Part shown: positions 52,175-64,000 of the stretch, piece after piece | Layout: each line of letters opens with the position of its first letter | Position numbering within the stretch: position 1 is the stretch's first letter | Origin: Iris pallida | Taxonomy: Eukaryota; Streptophyta; Magnoliopsida; Asparagales; Iridaceae | Assembly: GCA_029216955.1 (NCBI GenBank) | Contig: JANAVB010002199.1 | Span: 12,686,917-12,750,916 of the forward strand | DNA: 64,000 nucleotides | Direction: 5' to 3' | Notes under the pieces: model-generated | Told to the model about the DNA's origin: nothing | What the model saw: only the letters and a program-made list of their open reading frames with translations | The model's database searches: none | Position numbers and translations under genes: made by a program

Positions 52175-55100
52175 TTAGTCAAACAAATGCGGATACCGAG
52201 ATCTGATCTCGTCCTCGCGCTCCCAGGTTGATTCTTCCGAAGAGTGATGGTTCCAAAAAACACGGACAAGGCTTATCGTCCGATTCTTGAGTACCTTCTC
52301 TCGCCGGTCTAAAATAGATACGGGTTGTTCCTCGTAAGTTAGGTCGGTACCAACGACTAACTCAGAATGATCGAGGACATGACTCGGATCCGGGACATAC
52401 CCACGTAATTGGGACACATGAAACACATCATGTATGCCAGTTAACGAAGGCGAAAGGGCAAGTCGATAAGCCACATCACCTACCCGAGCGAGAATCTTAA
52501 AAAGACCAACGTATCTTGGACTAAGCTTTCCTCGGGTTCCAAATCTGATGATACCCCGAGTAGGCGAAATCCGCAGAAACACTTGGTCTCCAACTCTGAA
52601 CTCTAGAGGCCTACGATGCTGATCTGCCCAATGACGATGTCGGTCCTGCGCAACTCGAAGGCGTTCTCTGACCAACTTAACTATCTCCACAGTCTGCGTG
52701 ATCATCTCTGGTCCCAACAACTTCCGTTCTCCGACGTCGTCCCATGCCAAAGGGGACCTGTACTTCCTTCCGTACAATGCTTCGAACGGGGCCATCTGAA
52801 TGCTAGCCTGATAGCTGTTGTTATAGGAGAACTCCACTAGATGAAGGTGATCCTTCCAAGATCCGCCAAAATCTAAGGTACACGCCCGGAGCATATCTTC
52901 TAACGTCTGGATGGTTCTTTCTGATTGCCCGTCGGTTTGTGGATGATAAGCAGTACTGAATCTTAACTTGGTTCCCAAACTTTGGTGTAAGCTCCGCCAA
53001 AAATGGAAAGTAAACTGCGTATCCCGATCTGATACTATACTAACTGGAACACCGTGCTGCCTTACTATCTGCTTTATGTACATTTCTGCTAACTGCTCAG
53101 TAGTCTGTCCAACTCGGATGGGAAAGAAATGAGCGACCTTCGTGAGTCGATCTACTATTACCCAGACTGCATTCTTACCAGTCGGGGATCTAGGTAAACC
53201 AGTCACAAAATCTATCGTGATGTGCTCCCATTTCCATTCTGGAATAGGAAGCGGCTGTAGCAACCATGCCAGTCTCTGCTGCTCGGCTTTCACCTGCTGG
53301 CATACCAGACACTTGGATACAAATCTCGCTATCTCTCTTTTCATGTCATTCCACCAAAAGTACTGCCTGATATCTCGATACATCTTCGTTCCTCCTGGAT
53401 GAATGGAGTAAATAGAACTATGAGCTTCAGACATAACTTCTTGCCGAAGGTCTCCATTCGGTACACAGAGTCTGTTTCCAAACCTGAGCGTACCATCTTC
53501 ATGAATCACTAACTCCTTCCTACGGCCTGATTCACACTCCGACCGCAACTTCTGAATCTGTGGATCTCCTGCTTGTGCTGCCCTTATCCTCTCTACTAAG
53601 GTTGACTGAATCTGCATACTGGTCATTCTTCCTATATCCCTTGGCAAAACTACTTCGATTCCCATACTCTGAAGGTCTTCTAAAATATGCTTCTGCGAGG
53701 TCAAGATAAAGGCACTGTCTCTCCTACTCAGTGCATCTGTAACTATATTCGCCTTGCCTGGATGATACTGAAGATCTAAGTCAAAATCCTTCAGTAGTTC
53801 TAACCATCTTCTTTGCCTCATGTTCAAATCTCGCTGCGTGAATACGTATTTCAAACTCTTATGATCAGTATAGATCTCTACCCGATCTCCGTATAAATAA
53901 TGCCTCCACAACTTGAGTGAAAACACCACAGCTGCTAACTCCAAATCGTGAGTCGGGTAATTCTTCTCATGGTCTCGAAGCTGTCGAGATGAATATGCGA
54001 TCACCTTTCCGTGCTGTATCAATACACATCCAAGACCCTTCCCAGATGCGTCACAGTATACTGTAAAGCCTTCCGCTCCTACTGGAAGCGTCAAGATCGG
54101 GGCTGAGATCAATCTCTTCTTCAATTCTTCAAAGGATGCCTGACAGCTAGCTGACCAAACAAACTCTACGTCCTTGTGTGTCAAACGCGTTAAGGGCGCA
54201 GAGATCTTGGCAAAGTCCGCCACGAACCTTCTGTAGTAACCAGCTAATCCTAAGAAACTTCGCACTTCTGCAACCGTTCTCGGGACTGGCCAATGCTCTA
54301 CGGTCTCAATCTTCTTCGGATCCACTGACACTCCTGCCCCAGAAATTACATGCCCCAGGAACAAAATGTGATCTAACCAGAATTCACACTTGTCGAGCTT
54401 CGTATAAAGTTGATGCTCCCTCAATGTCTGCAAGACAGTCCTAAGATGTTTTTCATGCTCCTCTTCACTGCTGGAATAGACAAGAATGTCATCTAGGAAC
54501 ACCACCACAAATTTATCCAAATACGGCAAAAAGATGCGGTTCATTAAATCCATGAATACTGCGGGGGCGTTGGTTAGTCCAAAGGGCATTACTAAAAACT
54601 CATAATGCCCATATCTAGATCCGAATGCTGTCTTCGGTATGTCTTGCTCCCGGACTCTTACTTGATAGTATCCTGACTGAAGATCGATCTTGGAAAAGAC
54701 GCTAGCCTTGCTCAACTGGTCAAACAGGTCATCAATCCTTGGTAGTGGGTACTTATTCTTTACTGTTACTGCATTCAGCTTGCGGTAGTCGATGCACATC
54801 CTCGTCGACCCATCCTTCTTGGGAACTAGAATTACTGGCGTAGCCCAGGGCGATTTACTGTCTCGGATGAATCCCTTAGACTTCAACTCTTCTTCATGTT
54901 GATACAACTTATCCTGTTCTGACGGCGACATTCTGTAAACTCTGTCTGCAATAGGCCTCGTTCCAGGGTTCAACTCAATGCTAAATTCTACCTCTCTGAC
55001 TGGGGGTATCCCTGGGAGCTCATCAGGGAAGACGTCGAGAAAATCTTCGACCACTCTCGAAATCTGTCCTGGCTCTGACACTGCTGCTGAGATGACGCCT

Positions 55101-56881
55101 CCGGCCTGATTCTTCAAGGTTCGAGAAAAGATAAACTGCTCCATCCAAGGAACGCTGAATATGACCCTACCTTCTCTACAATCAATTGTCGCATGACTGT
55201 CTCTCAACCAGTCCATGCCAAGAACGACATCAAAATTCCCCATAGGGAATTCAATCAATGATGCGGGCAGTAAATGCCCACACACCTCCACCGAACATAA
55301 AAAGCGCACTCTGCTAACTTCTACGAGCCCATTGCCGGTGAGTATATCCATCCTCTCCGGCAATGCCTCAAACTCTAATCCAATCCGTGTAGCATATTGT
55401 GCAGAGATGAATGAATGAGTAGCGCCTGAATCAAATAATGCTACAGCGGGAAATGAGGTGACAAGAATTTTACCTGCCACCACGTCGCTAGACGCTAGAG
55501 CCTCTCCCAAGGTCAATGTGAGAGCCTGGCCTCGCGAAGCCCCTTGTTGCGGCCTTCCTCGACCATGCTGTTGTTGCCTCTGAGGGCCTTCGGCTTCCTG
55601 TGCCTGGCGGAACATCTGTGCCTGCGTTGGTAGACGCTGGGCTAGGGGCCTTACTGCTAATACTGGCCCTCCACTCGGGATTGCCACCGGAGCTGGCAAT
55701 GCTGGAAACTGCTGAGCTGGCCTTCCTGGCCTCTGCATCATTGGACAAGTGGAGATACGGTTGTCTGAACTACCACACCTCAAGCATAAGCCATTCGCTG
55801 ACCGGCACACCTCTCTCGTGTGCCCTGCCTTCCCACAGAATGTACAGCCCTGGGGTGCTCCCTGACGCTGTTGTTGGTTCCTCGGCTGTTGATGCCGAAC
55901 TGGCGCTGTTGTTGACACGGCCGTCCTCCGCGGCGCTCCTGCATCATGAATACGTACACCGGGTGCTGGTGCCGATGTTCGCTGCATTGCTCCTCCTCCA
56001 ACCTGGGAATGAGATCTCTTCTGACCTCCTGTCCTCGATGCCAATCTCTGCTGGATAAGCTCGTGCCTCCGAGCGGCCGTCAAAACAGCGTCAAACGTCT
56101 GGTAGTCGTGTCCTTCCACAAGCTGTAATTGTTCCAAATGAAGTCCCTGCTGGAACCTCATAGCTTTTTCTGGCTCCGTTGCCACCATTGCTGGTAGGAA
56201 ACGGCTCAATCTGCAGAACTCTACTGCATACCCATCTACGGTCTTGCCTGCTTGCTTGAGACTGATAAACTTCTGCTGGAGCTCGTATCGAGCTACTACG
56301 CCAAAATACTTGGCCTTGAATCTATCACTGAAGGTGGTCCAACGAAAAGGGCGTCTTGCACCAACTTCTTCTGATGCCCACCAGTCGCGGGCAAGATCCT
56401 GAAGTACCAGTTTGACCTGATCAACCTTCTCATCATCTGGAACCTTGGCTGCCACAAGAATGGCTTCGATGTCTTGAATCCATGCATCCGCAGTGATGGC
56501 ATCCTCCGTGCCATCAAAATACCTTGGGTTCAAGCGACGGAACCTTCCTGATGCTCCCGAGTCAACCCCGGCACTCCTCTCAAGAGCTAACTGAATCCCT
56601 TGGTTCAGCAACACGTTCTGCTCCTGCTGTCGAGTCTGTTGCTGTTGGTTAGTGATAAGAAACCCTCGGATGATCTCCAGGAGTGCTACGGCGTCTGGTA
56701 CTGCCGTCGCTGCTGGTGTTGCAGGAGTTTCAATAACCTACGGCTGCACTGCCTCTGGTTCCATTTCTGCTCGTGTCTGCCCTGGGGAAGGTTCTCTCCC
56801 CTGTTGCTGCCCAGTCGAGCCATGCTCTTGCTGCTCTTCCTCATGGACCTCACCCGCTACTGAGAATGAAGCACCCCTATA
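52175..56881 (-). CDS. Element Y gag-pol polyprotein (Ty3/gypsy, Tekay/Del-like), one amber near the start
   Basis: From 56737 to 52175 one frame is open for over 1,500 codons. Counting from a GTG at 56614: gag about 28-190; zinc knuckle [14 protein letters not shown] (257-270) and a second knuckle with Asn for His (277-290); protease DSGATHSF (395-402); reverse transcriptase about 570-760 with FLDD at 707-710; RNase H about 848-965 (D855, D917, D960); integrase with H1065, H1072, C1102, C1105 and D1135, D1196, E1232 (the last two 35 apart); then a C-terminal tail with TWERED, like a diverged chromodomain. All catalytic residues seen are present. Upstream the same frame continues to about 56881 but is broken by TAG at 56738-56740, and no clear ATG start was found. 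It is the only near-complete enzyme source in the window and could serve elements such as BC and X. Confidence 0.93.
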
Positions 56882-57046
56882 GAGAAAGATATAAGATTAT
56901 CAAGTCCGAACGAGGAAGATTTTGAGGATGCAAGTCAGGTTAGAGATCAAGGCAAGGACAGAGAATTCGAAACAGAATTTCAAGGGGAACAAGTTTTGAT
57001 TGAGACTCCTAATAATTCGTAATACCCCACAAGTCTGAAAATCAAA

Positions 57047-57062
57047 CCTGCATGGGCCACCA
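57047..57062 (-). promoter_or_regulatory. Candidate primer-binding site, element Y
   Basis: TGGTGGCCCATGCAGG on the minus strand, nine nt from the inner edge of the 5' LTR (57072). Identical to BC and Z. Confidence 0.55.
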
Positions 57063-57824
57063 CTAAAACCTTGTCACGTCCCAGTACCGAAATAAGGAGA
57101 CGGACTAGGCCAGCTACTCCATATGAGGTACGTAACGTCATACGACGATCGTGGCTATCGAGAGACTAGGGGGTACATGCTACAATCAAGTCTCCTATGG
57201 TCCCACAGAGTTCTATGTCTCAATCAATCAAGTCACATCAGCAATTAAATGAACATTACAGATAAAGCAGTAAGGCGTCCCCGACGCTTCATCAAAATGG
57301 TCATGAGAGACTAGCTTTATAATTTAGCTATCTCAGAGAGTCAGGAGTACAAAATTATACACAGCTGCAGTCTGTTTAATTACAATGATGTACTGACACA
57401 AAATATCAAGTAATCCGGCTAGCAGGTGCCGGTGGCTAAACGCCGCAAAGTATAAGCAGGAGTGGTGGAGAAGAAACCCACTCGAGTCCCCGAACCGCCA
57501 TGCTCCTAGTATGCACCATGGATGTCAGGGAGGAAGATCGTGTCCTCCGGCTCTGCAACGAGATCTGGCCAAACAAAACCAGCAGGGTCAGCCCCGAATA
57601 GCAAGTACCGCCAAAGGGGCACAAGAGTTAAGATTAAAAACCCAGTTAATAGAATGATTGATAATAGTAATACTTATGCTACTATTATAGGGTAGCACAA
57701 CATCTTCGAACCCATATAGCACCCTTACAACCAAACAAGGACAAAAGGTGCCGCATGGAGTCGGGATGTGTCGTACTCTATAACATTCACATAAGTTAAA
57801 AGGTATAAACAATAAAATCTCCTG

Positions 57825-58084
57825 ATCGTGACTTCGGTCGATAACCTATCGCAGCACAATAACCAATCCAACAATCAAACAAGAACATGGGTTGGATTAT
57901 GCACCATAATAGACCATATTCCTCAGTCATTCACAGAAGTAGCACTTCACAACCAGAATATGTCTTCCGTTCATAACTTCGGTCCACAGCCTATCATAGT
58001 ACGATAACCAACCCAACAATCAAACAAGAACATGGGTTGGATCACGTACCATGACAGTCCGCTTCCCTCAGTTATTTACGGAAG
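57825..58084. repeat. Internal tandem duplication in Y LTR
   Basis: Two diverged copies offset by about 143 bp, both containing CAATCAAACAAGAACATGGG followed by TTGGAT. They are flanked by similar ACTTCGGTC and CCTCAGT motifs. Only the complete right LTR keeps this part. Confidence 0.7.
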
Positions 58085-58794
58085 GTAATAGGATACAAGT
58101 AAGTCGTTTTCACGGCCAATCAAGTCTACGAGTTTCTAGTGGGACGAGGTTATCCTCGCGTCATGTTATTAGAAAATCCTTAGATCGTATCTTTCCAGCA
58201 AGGCTAGCCCACCCCGGGGTTCGCGTAGACAGGTGTTATTGAGCACAGGTCCCTCGTAAGGCCACCTTGCCAAAACATATATTATATAGCAGGAATTAAT
58301 CGGATACAGTCATCCACTCGTTGCAGATGACACAATATCCGTGGAGACCAGCCGGCGCGTCAAGACAATATCTCAAGGTGGCTGGTGTAACACGATCTCG
58401 GGATTCTGCCCTCCCCATGCATCTAGTATATTTAGTTGCCTAGTTTAACCCTAGGTGAAATCTGGGACTCACATGCTGTGGCCTGCATGATTATCCTCCT
58501 AAAGTCGTACTTTAGTACGAGTACCCCAAAGAGGATCCATGTCAATCAGTATGTCAACATGTGCTACCCTCCTTAGTGTAATGTATCATTGCAAATACGC
58601 CACGTGGAGTTACGAGTCATTTGTCGAGCATGAACAAGAACTGGGACATTCAGGTACATGTATCAGGTAGGAACTCCTTGTTCTTCGGGGTCACATTAGT
58701 GCTCATATCATGCTCGGGACAAAAGGCATAAGGATATAAAATGGTCATATAATATCTGATAAAAATATCAAAAGCGTACGCACAAAAGCACGCA

Positions 58795-59283
58795 CGCTCA
58801 AGGGGTGAAAAGTCACGCAGGCTCACTCAAGGCAGCGTGCGTGAAAAGTCATGCAGGCTCAAGGGGAGAGCTGTGTGAAAAGTCACGCAGGCTCAAGAGG
58901 AGAGCTGCATGAAAAGTCACGCAGGCTCAAGAGGAGAGCTGCGTGAAAAGTCATGCAGACTCAAGGAGAGAGCTGCGTAAAAAAGTCACGCAGACTCAAG
59001 GAGAGAGCTGCGTGAAAAGTCACGCAGACTCAAGGAGAGAGCTGCGTGAAAAAGTCACGCAGACTCAAGGAGAGAGCTGCGTGAAAAGTCACGCAGACTC
59101 AAGGAGAGAGCTGCATGAAAAGTCACGCAGACTCAAGGAGAGAGCTGCGTGAAAAGTCACGCAGACTCACGGGGAGAGCTGCGTGAAAAGTCACGCAGAC
59201 TCAAGGAGGAAGCTGCGTGAAAAAGTCACGCAGACTCAAGGAGAGAGCTGCGTGAAAAGTCACGCAGACTCACGGGGAGAGAC
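58795..59283. repeat. 34-bp minisatellite of hairpin units in Y LTR
   Basis: About 14 tandem units of 33-35 bp. Each carries CTGCGTGAAAAGTCACGCAG, an 8-bp perfect inverted repeat (CTGCGTGA/TCACGCAG) around AAAG, and a CTCAAGGAGAGAG spacer. Variation is mainly C/T in the stems and one extra A in the loop. There are no unique spacers, so it is not a CRISPR array. Confidence 0.9.
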
Positions 59284-60214
59284 ACGCTTCCAACAGGAAG
59301 CGTGCTCAAACAGGAGCACACTGCTCACTGTCTTCTCCAAACAGCAAGAACACCATGGCTGAACCCAAGCTTCAAAGCATCATAACTTGGCCATCCGAAC
59401 TCCAAATCCAGATTTCCAAGGTTCCAACTTGGGTGAAACTGAATGCTCTTCCACATGGAAGCATCAAAAACCCATAAAATCCAACTAAAGTAGATCAAAC
59501 CATGTAAAATCCGAAAATGATTAAAACTTAGATCTACAAAAATCAAAGCTTCAAAATAGAAATTTCCAAGTTCTAAACTAGTATAGATTGAGGAGAAGAA
59601 CATGTTTTGGCAAATAGTTTTGTAAGAAAATCATTGACAAAATTATGGATCCATCTCTTGAGCAAGTTGGTACTTGCCTTGGTTGGTGGAGAAAATAAAT
59701 GAGAGGAGAGAGAATGAGATGAGTTATATATATAAAGATCTTGGACCCATGGGTTCATGATGAACCAAAGGGTTCAAGATGAACCATTGGTGAACCAAGA
59801 ATAGGTTACCCAAATGAGCCAAAACTGTAGGCCCAAATGCAGAAAATAAATTAGGAAATAATATTTTGTCGAATATTTTTGGGAAATGCATGAAGAAATA
59901 CTGCATAATAAATATCGTATAAATACAAGGTAAATACAATTTATCGGTTTACGTATTAAAATACGTATTCCAGGATTGGGGAGTGACACATGACCATTAT
60001 AAATAGTTTAATTATTTATATTTAATATTATTTGACATTAGGAGACCCGGTGGTACCAAACCAGCCAGGACTGGACTCGAACTGAGCTCAAGTCCATGTA
60101 GTCAGGCGAGACGTCCAATGACATACGTGTTGACGTATTTTGTAAGATGGTGTTGTATTCTATTTTAATAAATTGATTAATATTTCTAAATATGAGTATT
60201 TAAATATTATTGTT

Positions 60215-60222
<8 letters not shown>

Positions 60223-60245
<23 letters not shown>

Positions 60246-60257
60246 AGTCGACTTGTG

Positions 60258-60336
<79 letters not shown>
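60223..60336. repeat. ATT and AT microsatellites
   Basis: (ATT)n at about 60220-60246, then (AT)n at about 60258-60336, inside the Z LTR. Confidence 0.9.
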
Positions 60337-60341
<5 letters not shown>

Positions 60342-60772
60342 GTGTATTGGTAGCTCAATTGATAGACTCATTTTATATAAATATAATATATGCATATTGT
60401 ATGGTATATGGGTATTTATCGTATATGTATAAATATACATGTAAATAGATGTAAATAGTTATATATAATATATCTTTATAAAACAAAAGAAATAAATTAT
60501 GAATAATTTTATTGCAAATGCAAATATATGTATATGTATACTTATACTTGTATGCATACAGGAATATATATAGGTATTTTGTGTGTATATAGATAATATA
60601 TAAGAATATGTATATAAATATATATGTATATACATATGATATACGTGTGTACATATACGTACATATAAATATATACCTAAGTATATGTGTATGTGTATAT
60701 AAAATATATTATATGTATATGAAAATGTGTGTATATATATATGTATATATATGCATATTTGTACATAAGTAT

Positions 60773-60775
<3 letters not shown>

Positions 60776-60858
<83 letters not shown>
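60776..60858. repeat. (CA)n(TA)n microsatellite
   Basis: (CA)n followed by (TA)n inside the Z LTR. The surrounding 60.4-60.8 kb is also rich in TATGTATA-type sequence. Confidence 0.9.
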
Positions 60859-60861
<3 letters not shown>

Positions 60862-62966
60862 AGAGAGGAACCCGGCCACAGCTGAACAGCCGAGCACCTA
60901 ATTTCTCCTCAGCAAACAGGCTACAAACCCGACTCTAGTCCCTGCTAACAGCAGCAAACAAAACCAAGACACAGCCGGCCCAAGGCCGAGAGCACCCGAC
61001 CTGTGAAGTTAATCGCTTTATTAGATGTATATATATAACGATAGCGAGATCGAATAACAAAACCCTAATCCCGACCTCATCCACGACGCCACCACCCCCT
61101 GTCCTGGGCGGCCCAATCGCCGACGGCACTGCCGCACGTGGCCACGGCCGCGCGGGTGCGCGTGCGCGCACACGAAACTGAAACGCAGCGGCAACAGCAG
61201 CAGTTACATCAATGAGGGCTACTTCACGAAGAGATAACTTCCTCCATGCTTGATCGTTTTTCGATCCAATTGTGCAGGTACGAAGCTAACCTATAGCCCT
61301 TCAATCCCCTTCAAATAGTTTGGATTAATTCGCTACGTGCGCGTCGCAAATCGATTCCCAAAACTGGGAAAAATCTCGATTTCCAGGATATAGAAACTGC
61401 CCCAACGACCGATGTTTGCGGTCGATTTGTGACCAGAACATCGCGAGTTTTAGAAAACCGCTTGAACAGATTTCTAGCCAACCTAACCAAGATGGAAACG
61501 CTATTTTTAGATTTAATTCTTGTTGGGTAATTGCTGTTTAAAATTAAGATAAAGTTGACAAAAAATCTGTTTTCAAAACATAGAAATTCATCCACACGAC
61601 GTGCGTCCCGCCATTCCGGGCGACGTGGTCACGAACCGTAAGCATCGAAAGCTGCGTAATGGCTTCATGGTCGTGTGGGCTTTGGCAGAATTCAAATTGG
61701 TCGCGTGTGCGCAACGAATTTGATGCGTATCCGTCAAAATTCACAGTATCGTGCACTTTGCAATTTCTCAATTACTTTGTGCACACTCGTCAGATCGAGA
61801 TGAAACTTGCACCATCAGGACCGTATCATTTTTCTGGTCCTGTATGCCATGTTTGGTCCGATTCTGAGACAGTTGATAAAATCGTCGTATCACGGGCCCC
61901 ACGGTCCGACTCAACTGGTGATTTTGTGCACGGTCCGCCGAAATCCAACTTTGGACAAACGGTTGGGTTCGTATCGGAAAATCGGATCCGTAGACATGTA
62001 GTTTGACGACTTTAGAGACCATTGACTCTGGCACGCTTTTCGGTGCAAAACGGGTCCAACGGTGGACATCGTTTTTGTCCGAAATTACCGTTTTGCCCCT
62101 GTGTCCAGAATTGGACTTAAGGACAGGCAATCCTAGCTAATTTGACTATTCTGAGAATGTTGGTACTATTTATTTCAGCATCTGGAGACTTCTACATGTG
62201 TTGACTGATTGTGGCTCTTTGAGTGGTATATATTTATTGGTTTCTTCAGCTAAGGACCTCAGGCAAGTACACTTTCTGATTGCTTTCCGATTCATAGTAG
62301 TCTTTTCATTTCATATCTATACATATATCTTGCTGCTTGTTGATACGCTCGTCACACGGAGTAGTCGGGAGGGGAAATATCTAAGTAAACATGTGAACTA
62401 CCCAGAACTATCCCATGAGTCTATTCTTGAATAATAGCCGCTGTACACGACACGTACAGTGTGCCAAATTTACCCCTAGCCGTTTACATATCGAAAAGGA
62501 TATTTCACACCACCTAGATAGATGTATTTTATTAGTTTTCCTTGTTTACTTCTCTATCGTGCTATGTCATCAGTTATCTTCCAGTTTTTATCTCTCATAT
62601 GTTATTTTTATGTCTTGTTAATTCTATTGTGTTCTCGTATTGTCGTCGATTTGTGTACTTGTTCCATTTTTGACTGGAAACCAACATTTTTTAGGTTTAG
62701 CCGCTATCACTCTTAGCACTGGGGAAGACTTGGGTATGCTGAAGACAACCTAGAAATAGAAAGCAATTGTATCAATTTCCTTAATTATAAAATCTTGTAT
62801 TTTCTTTAATTGTAAATATTGTAATAAATTTAGAAATGTGAATGAGCAATTATGTTTATTTTGAGCAATTATTCTTGCAGGCTTGACAGCGTTCTACCGC
62901 CGACTCTGTGGCGTAGGCTGGCTTAGACACGTCTCGTATCCGGGAAAGCGGGTGCGGGTCGTGACA

Positions 62967-64000
62967 AGTTTTTATGGTGGCCCATGCAGGCCAGTCTTCG
63001 CAAATTATACGAACTCGCGGTAGTACCATATTAGCCGTACTGCTGTGAGCCTGCGCCCAGGAAATGCTCATTCATAATTAGGATTAAAATGATTTAGGAG
63101 AATAACTAGGATAAGGGTCCCTTAATTATTTGACTAGTTGGGTAGTTAAGGTTGTTAGATAGGCCATGCTATTTTTGAATTCAGATAACTTGCCCGATCT
63201 CTATAGAAACACTATTATTTTTTATATGACAATATGACCCCATGCAGATATGCTATTCACTTTGTATGTTAGGCTTGCCTATAATTAAGGCGTTAATTTT
63301 TATAAACTGTTTAATGTTCTGTTACTTTATTAGATATAAACCTTATGTCATAAATTAGAATTGCCTACTTAAATTCTATTTTGTTGTAATGAATTGATTT
63401 ATAATTACTGATTCTCTTATTTGTATAAAATCTCGAGGTAGATTGATTCGAGATTTCCCTCAACCAGTGAAATGCATGTGAAATAGATACTAGAATGTTT
63501 GTATTTCTTTCGTATTTAGTTATTTTCTCCATGTTAAATCTTTTAATATAAGTGTTGTGACTGATAGAATAAATCCCTACGCTTTATTCTTAGTCAACTT
63601 GATTGGATCTCTAGAAGCTCATGAATTTTTACGGATATAGTTAGAGGAGTATTAGTTAACTAATAATAGTTAGACAGCAGCGTACTGTCATCAATTAGCT
63701 GAGAGTGGAGATGTGGGTTCACTGCAGCCAGCAGCGCACTGGCGAGGTACAACCCATAGAATTGAAATCATTTCAAAGAATTGTAGGTTATGGATCATTG
63801 CTAAAACTATGTCCTAGTTGACCTCTTTAGATCTTAGATACCCTTGTATCAATGTAAGGTAGAGTATCTGATAGCATATCATATCTGAATCACGGAACCA
63901 AGGATTTACCTAGAATATAGAATTTAGAGTTCCATAACTCATTAGTCGATCAAGGCCTTATTGATAGGAAGATAGTAGGAAGACTGTATGAGCAACAACA
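62967..64000 (+). mobile_element. Element Z internal region, 5' part
   Basis: It starts with the candidate primer-binding site TGGTGGCCCATGCAGG at 62975-62990, eight nt after the LTR. The following ~1 kb has no gag frame, unlike X and Y, and resembles the long non-coding leader of BC in general layout. It runs past the window end, so its coding capacity is unknown. Confidence 0.6.

Larger units (their letters stand above)
57072..59988 (-). mobile_element. Element Y right (5') LTR, complete
   Basis: A 2.92-kb LTR. Plus-strand ends are TGTCACGTCCC and GGGGAGTGACA. It contains a bulged hairpin at 57115-57130, a tandem duplication of about 115-bp blocks (57825-57940 and 57968-58084), an array of 34-bp hairpin-forming units (58795-59283), and U3 with the TATA region (about 59723-59738). 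The flanking base pairs give no checkable target duplication because the left end of Y is lost. Confidence 0.88.
59989..62966 (+). mobile_element. Element Z 5' LTR (left edge uncertain)
   Basis: A plus-strand LTR ending GGTGCGGGTCGTGACA at 62966. It has the terminal hairpin (62894-62916), AT and CA microsatellites (about 60258-60336 and 60776-60858), a TATA-like TATATATATAAC (about 61028-61039), a GC-rich leader (about 61060-61210) and a donor-like GTGCAGGTACG (about 61273). A likely start is TGACCATTAT at 59991, two bases after the Y end, but without a partner LTR in the window this cannot be confirmed. Confidence 0.6.

Noticed and set aside
54178..56058. Several plus-strand frames of 60-150 residues
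   Set aside because: All are antisense shadows of the Y gag-pol frame and show no domain of their own.
58943..59152. Repetitive 69-residue protein over the 34-bp array
   Set aside because: It is a by-product of the tandem units; single-base unit variants break the frame elsewhere in the array.
58795..59283. CRISPR-like array of palindromic repeats
   Set aside because: The units are directly tandem with no unique spacers, lie inside a retrotransposon LTR in a plant genome, and no cas genes are present.

Overview
The window is plant nuclear DNA. It is AT-rich with no bacterial-style operons. One spliced mitochondrial housekeeping gene sits in a deep mass of nested LTR retrotransposons, mostly Ty3/gypsy with unusually long LTRs (about 2.9-4.1 kb). 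The introns, GT-AG junctions, CT-rich 5' leader and plant-type 2-oxoglutarate dehydrogenase E2 protein point to a flowering plant with a repeat-rich genome. The species cannot be read from the sequence. A 13-base N run marks a draft assembly.

Layout. 1-8987 is a near-identical second copy of 37993-47077 and stops exactly at the N gap (8988-9000). 9080-16672 is a block of LTRs in both orientations without coding internal regions (named W, V and U here). 16673-18890 is mostly unique DNA with one ~276-bp MITE-like element. 19015-27111 is the only host gene found: DLST (E2 of the 2-oxoglutarate dehydrogenase complex), 13 exons joining in frame to 445 codons, with a 4.5-kb first intron. 27112-28800 is quiet intergenic DNA. 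About 28.8-31.6 kb is a decayed Ty1/copia element.

31587-51250 is gypsy element X (minus strand). It was inserted into the copia element, and its left LTR was later split by element BC (plus strand, 33434-43813, non-autonomous, 3.35-kb LTRs). 51250-59988 is gypsy element Y (minus strand), whose gag-pol frame is nearly intact. X and Y are fused at about 51250 by a deletion that removed part of one LTR of each. 59989-64000 is the LTR and start of another plus-strand element (Z), which runs off the window.

The coding inventory is therefore small: DLST, the Y polyprotein (with one in-frame TAG near its start), broken X gag/protease and broken copia gag/protease. The most interesting signals are non-coding. 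(a) A bulged hairpin followed by GCTGG sits 43-51 nt before the inner end of LTRs from several different families, with sequence changes that keep the pairing. (b) A 16-nt motif 8-9 nt after four different LTRs looks like an unusual primer-binding site. (c) One Y LTR holds an array of ~34-bp units, each able to form a hairpin. (d) The 9-kb duplication differs almost only by small indels, which looks like an assembly artefact.

Letters W, V, U, X, BC, Y and Z are labels for this annotation, not published names.
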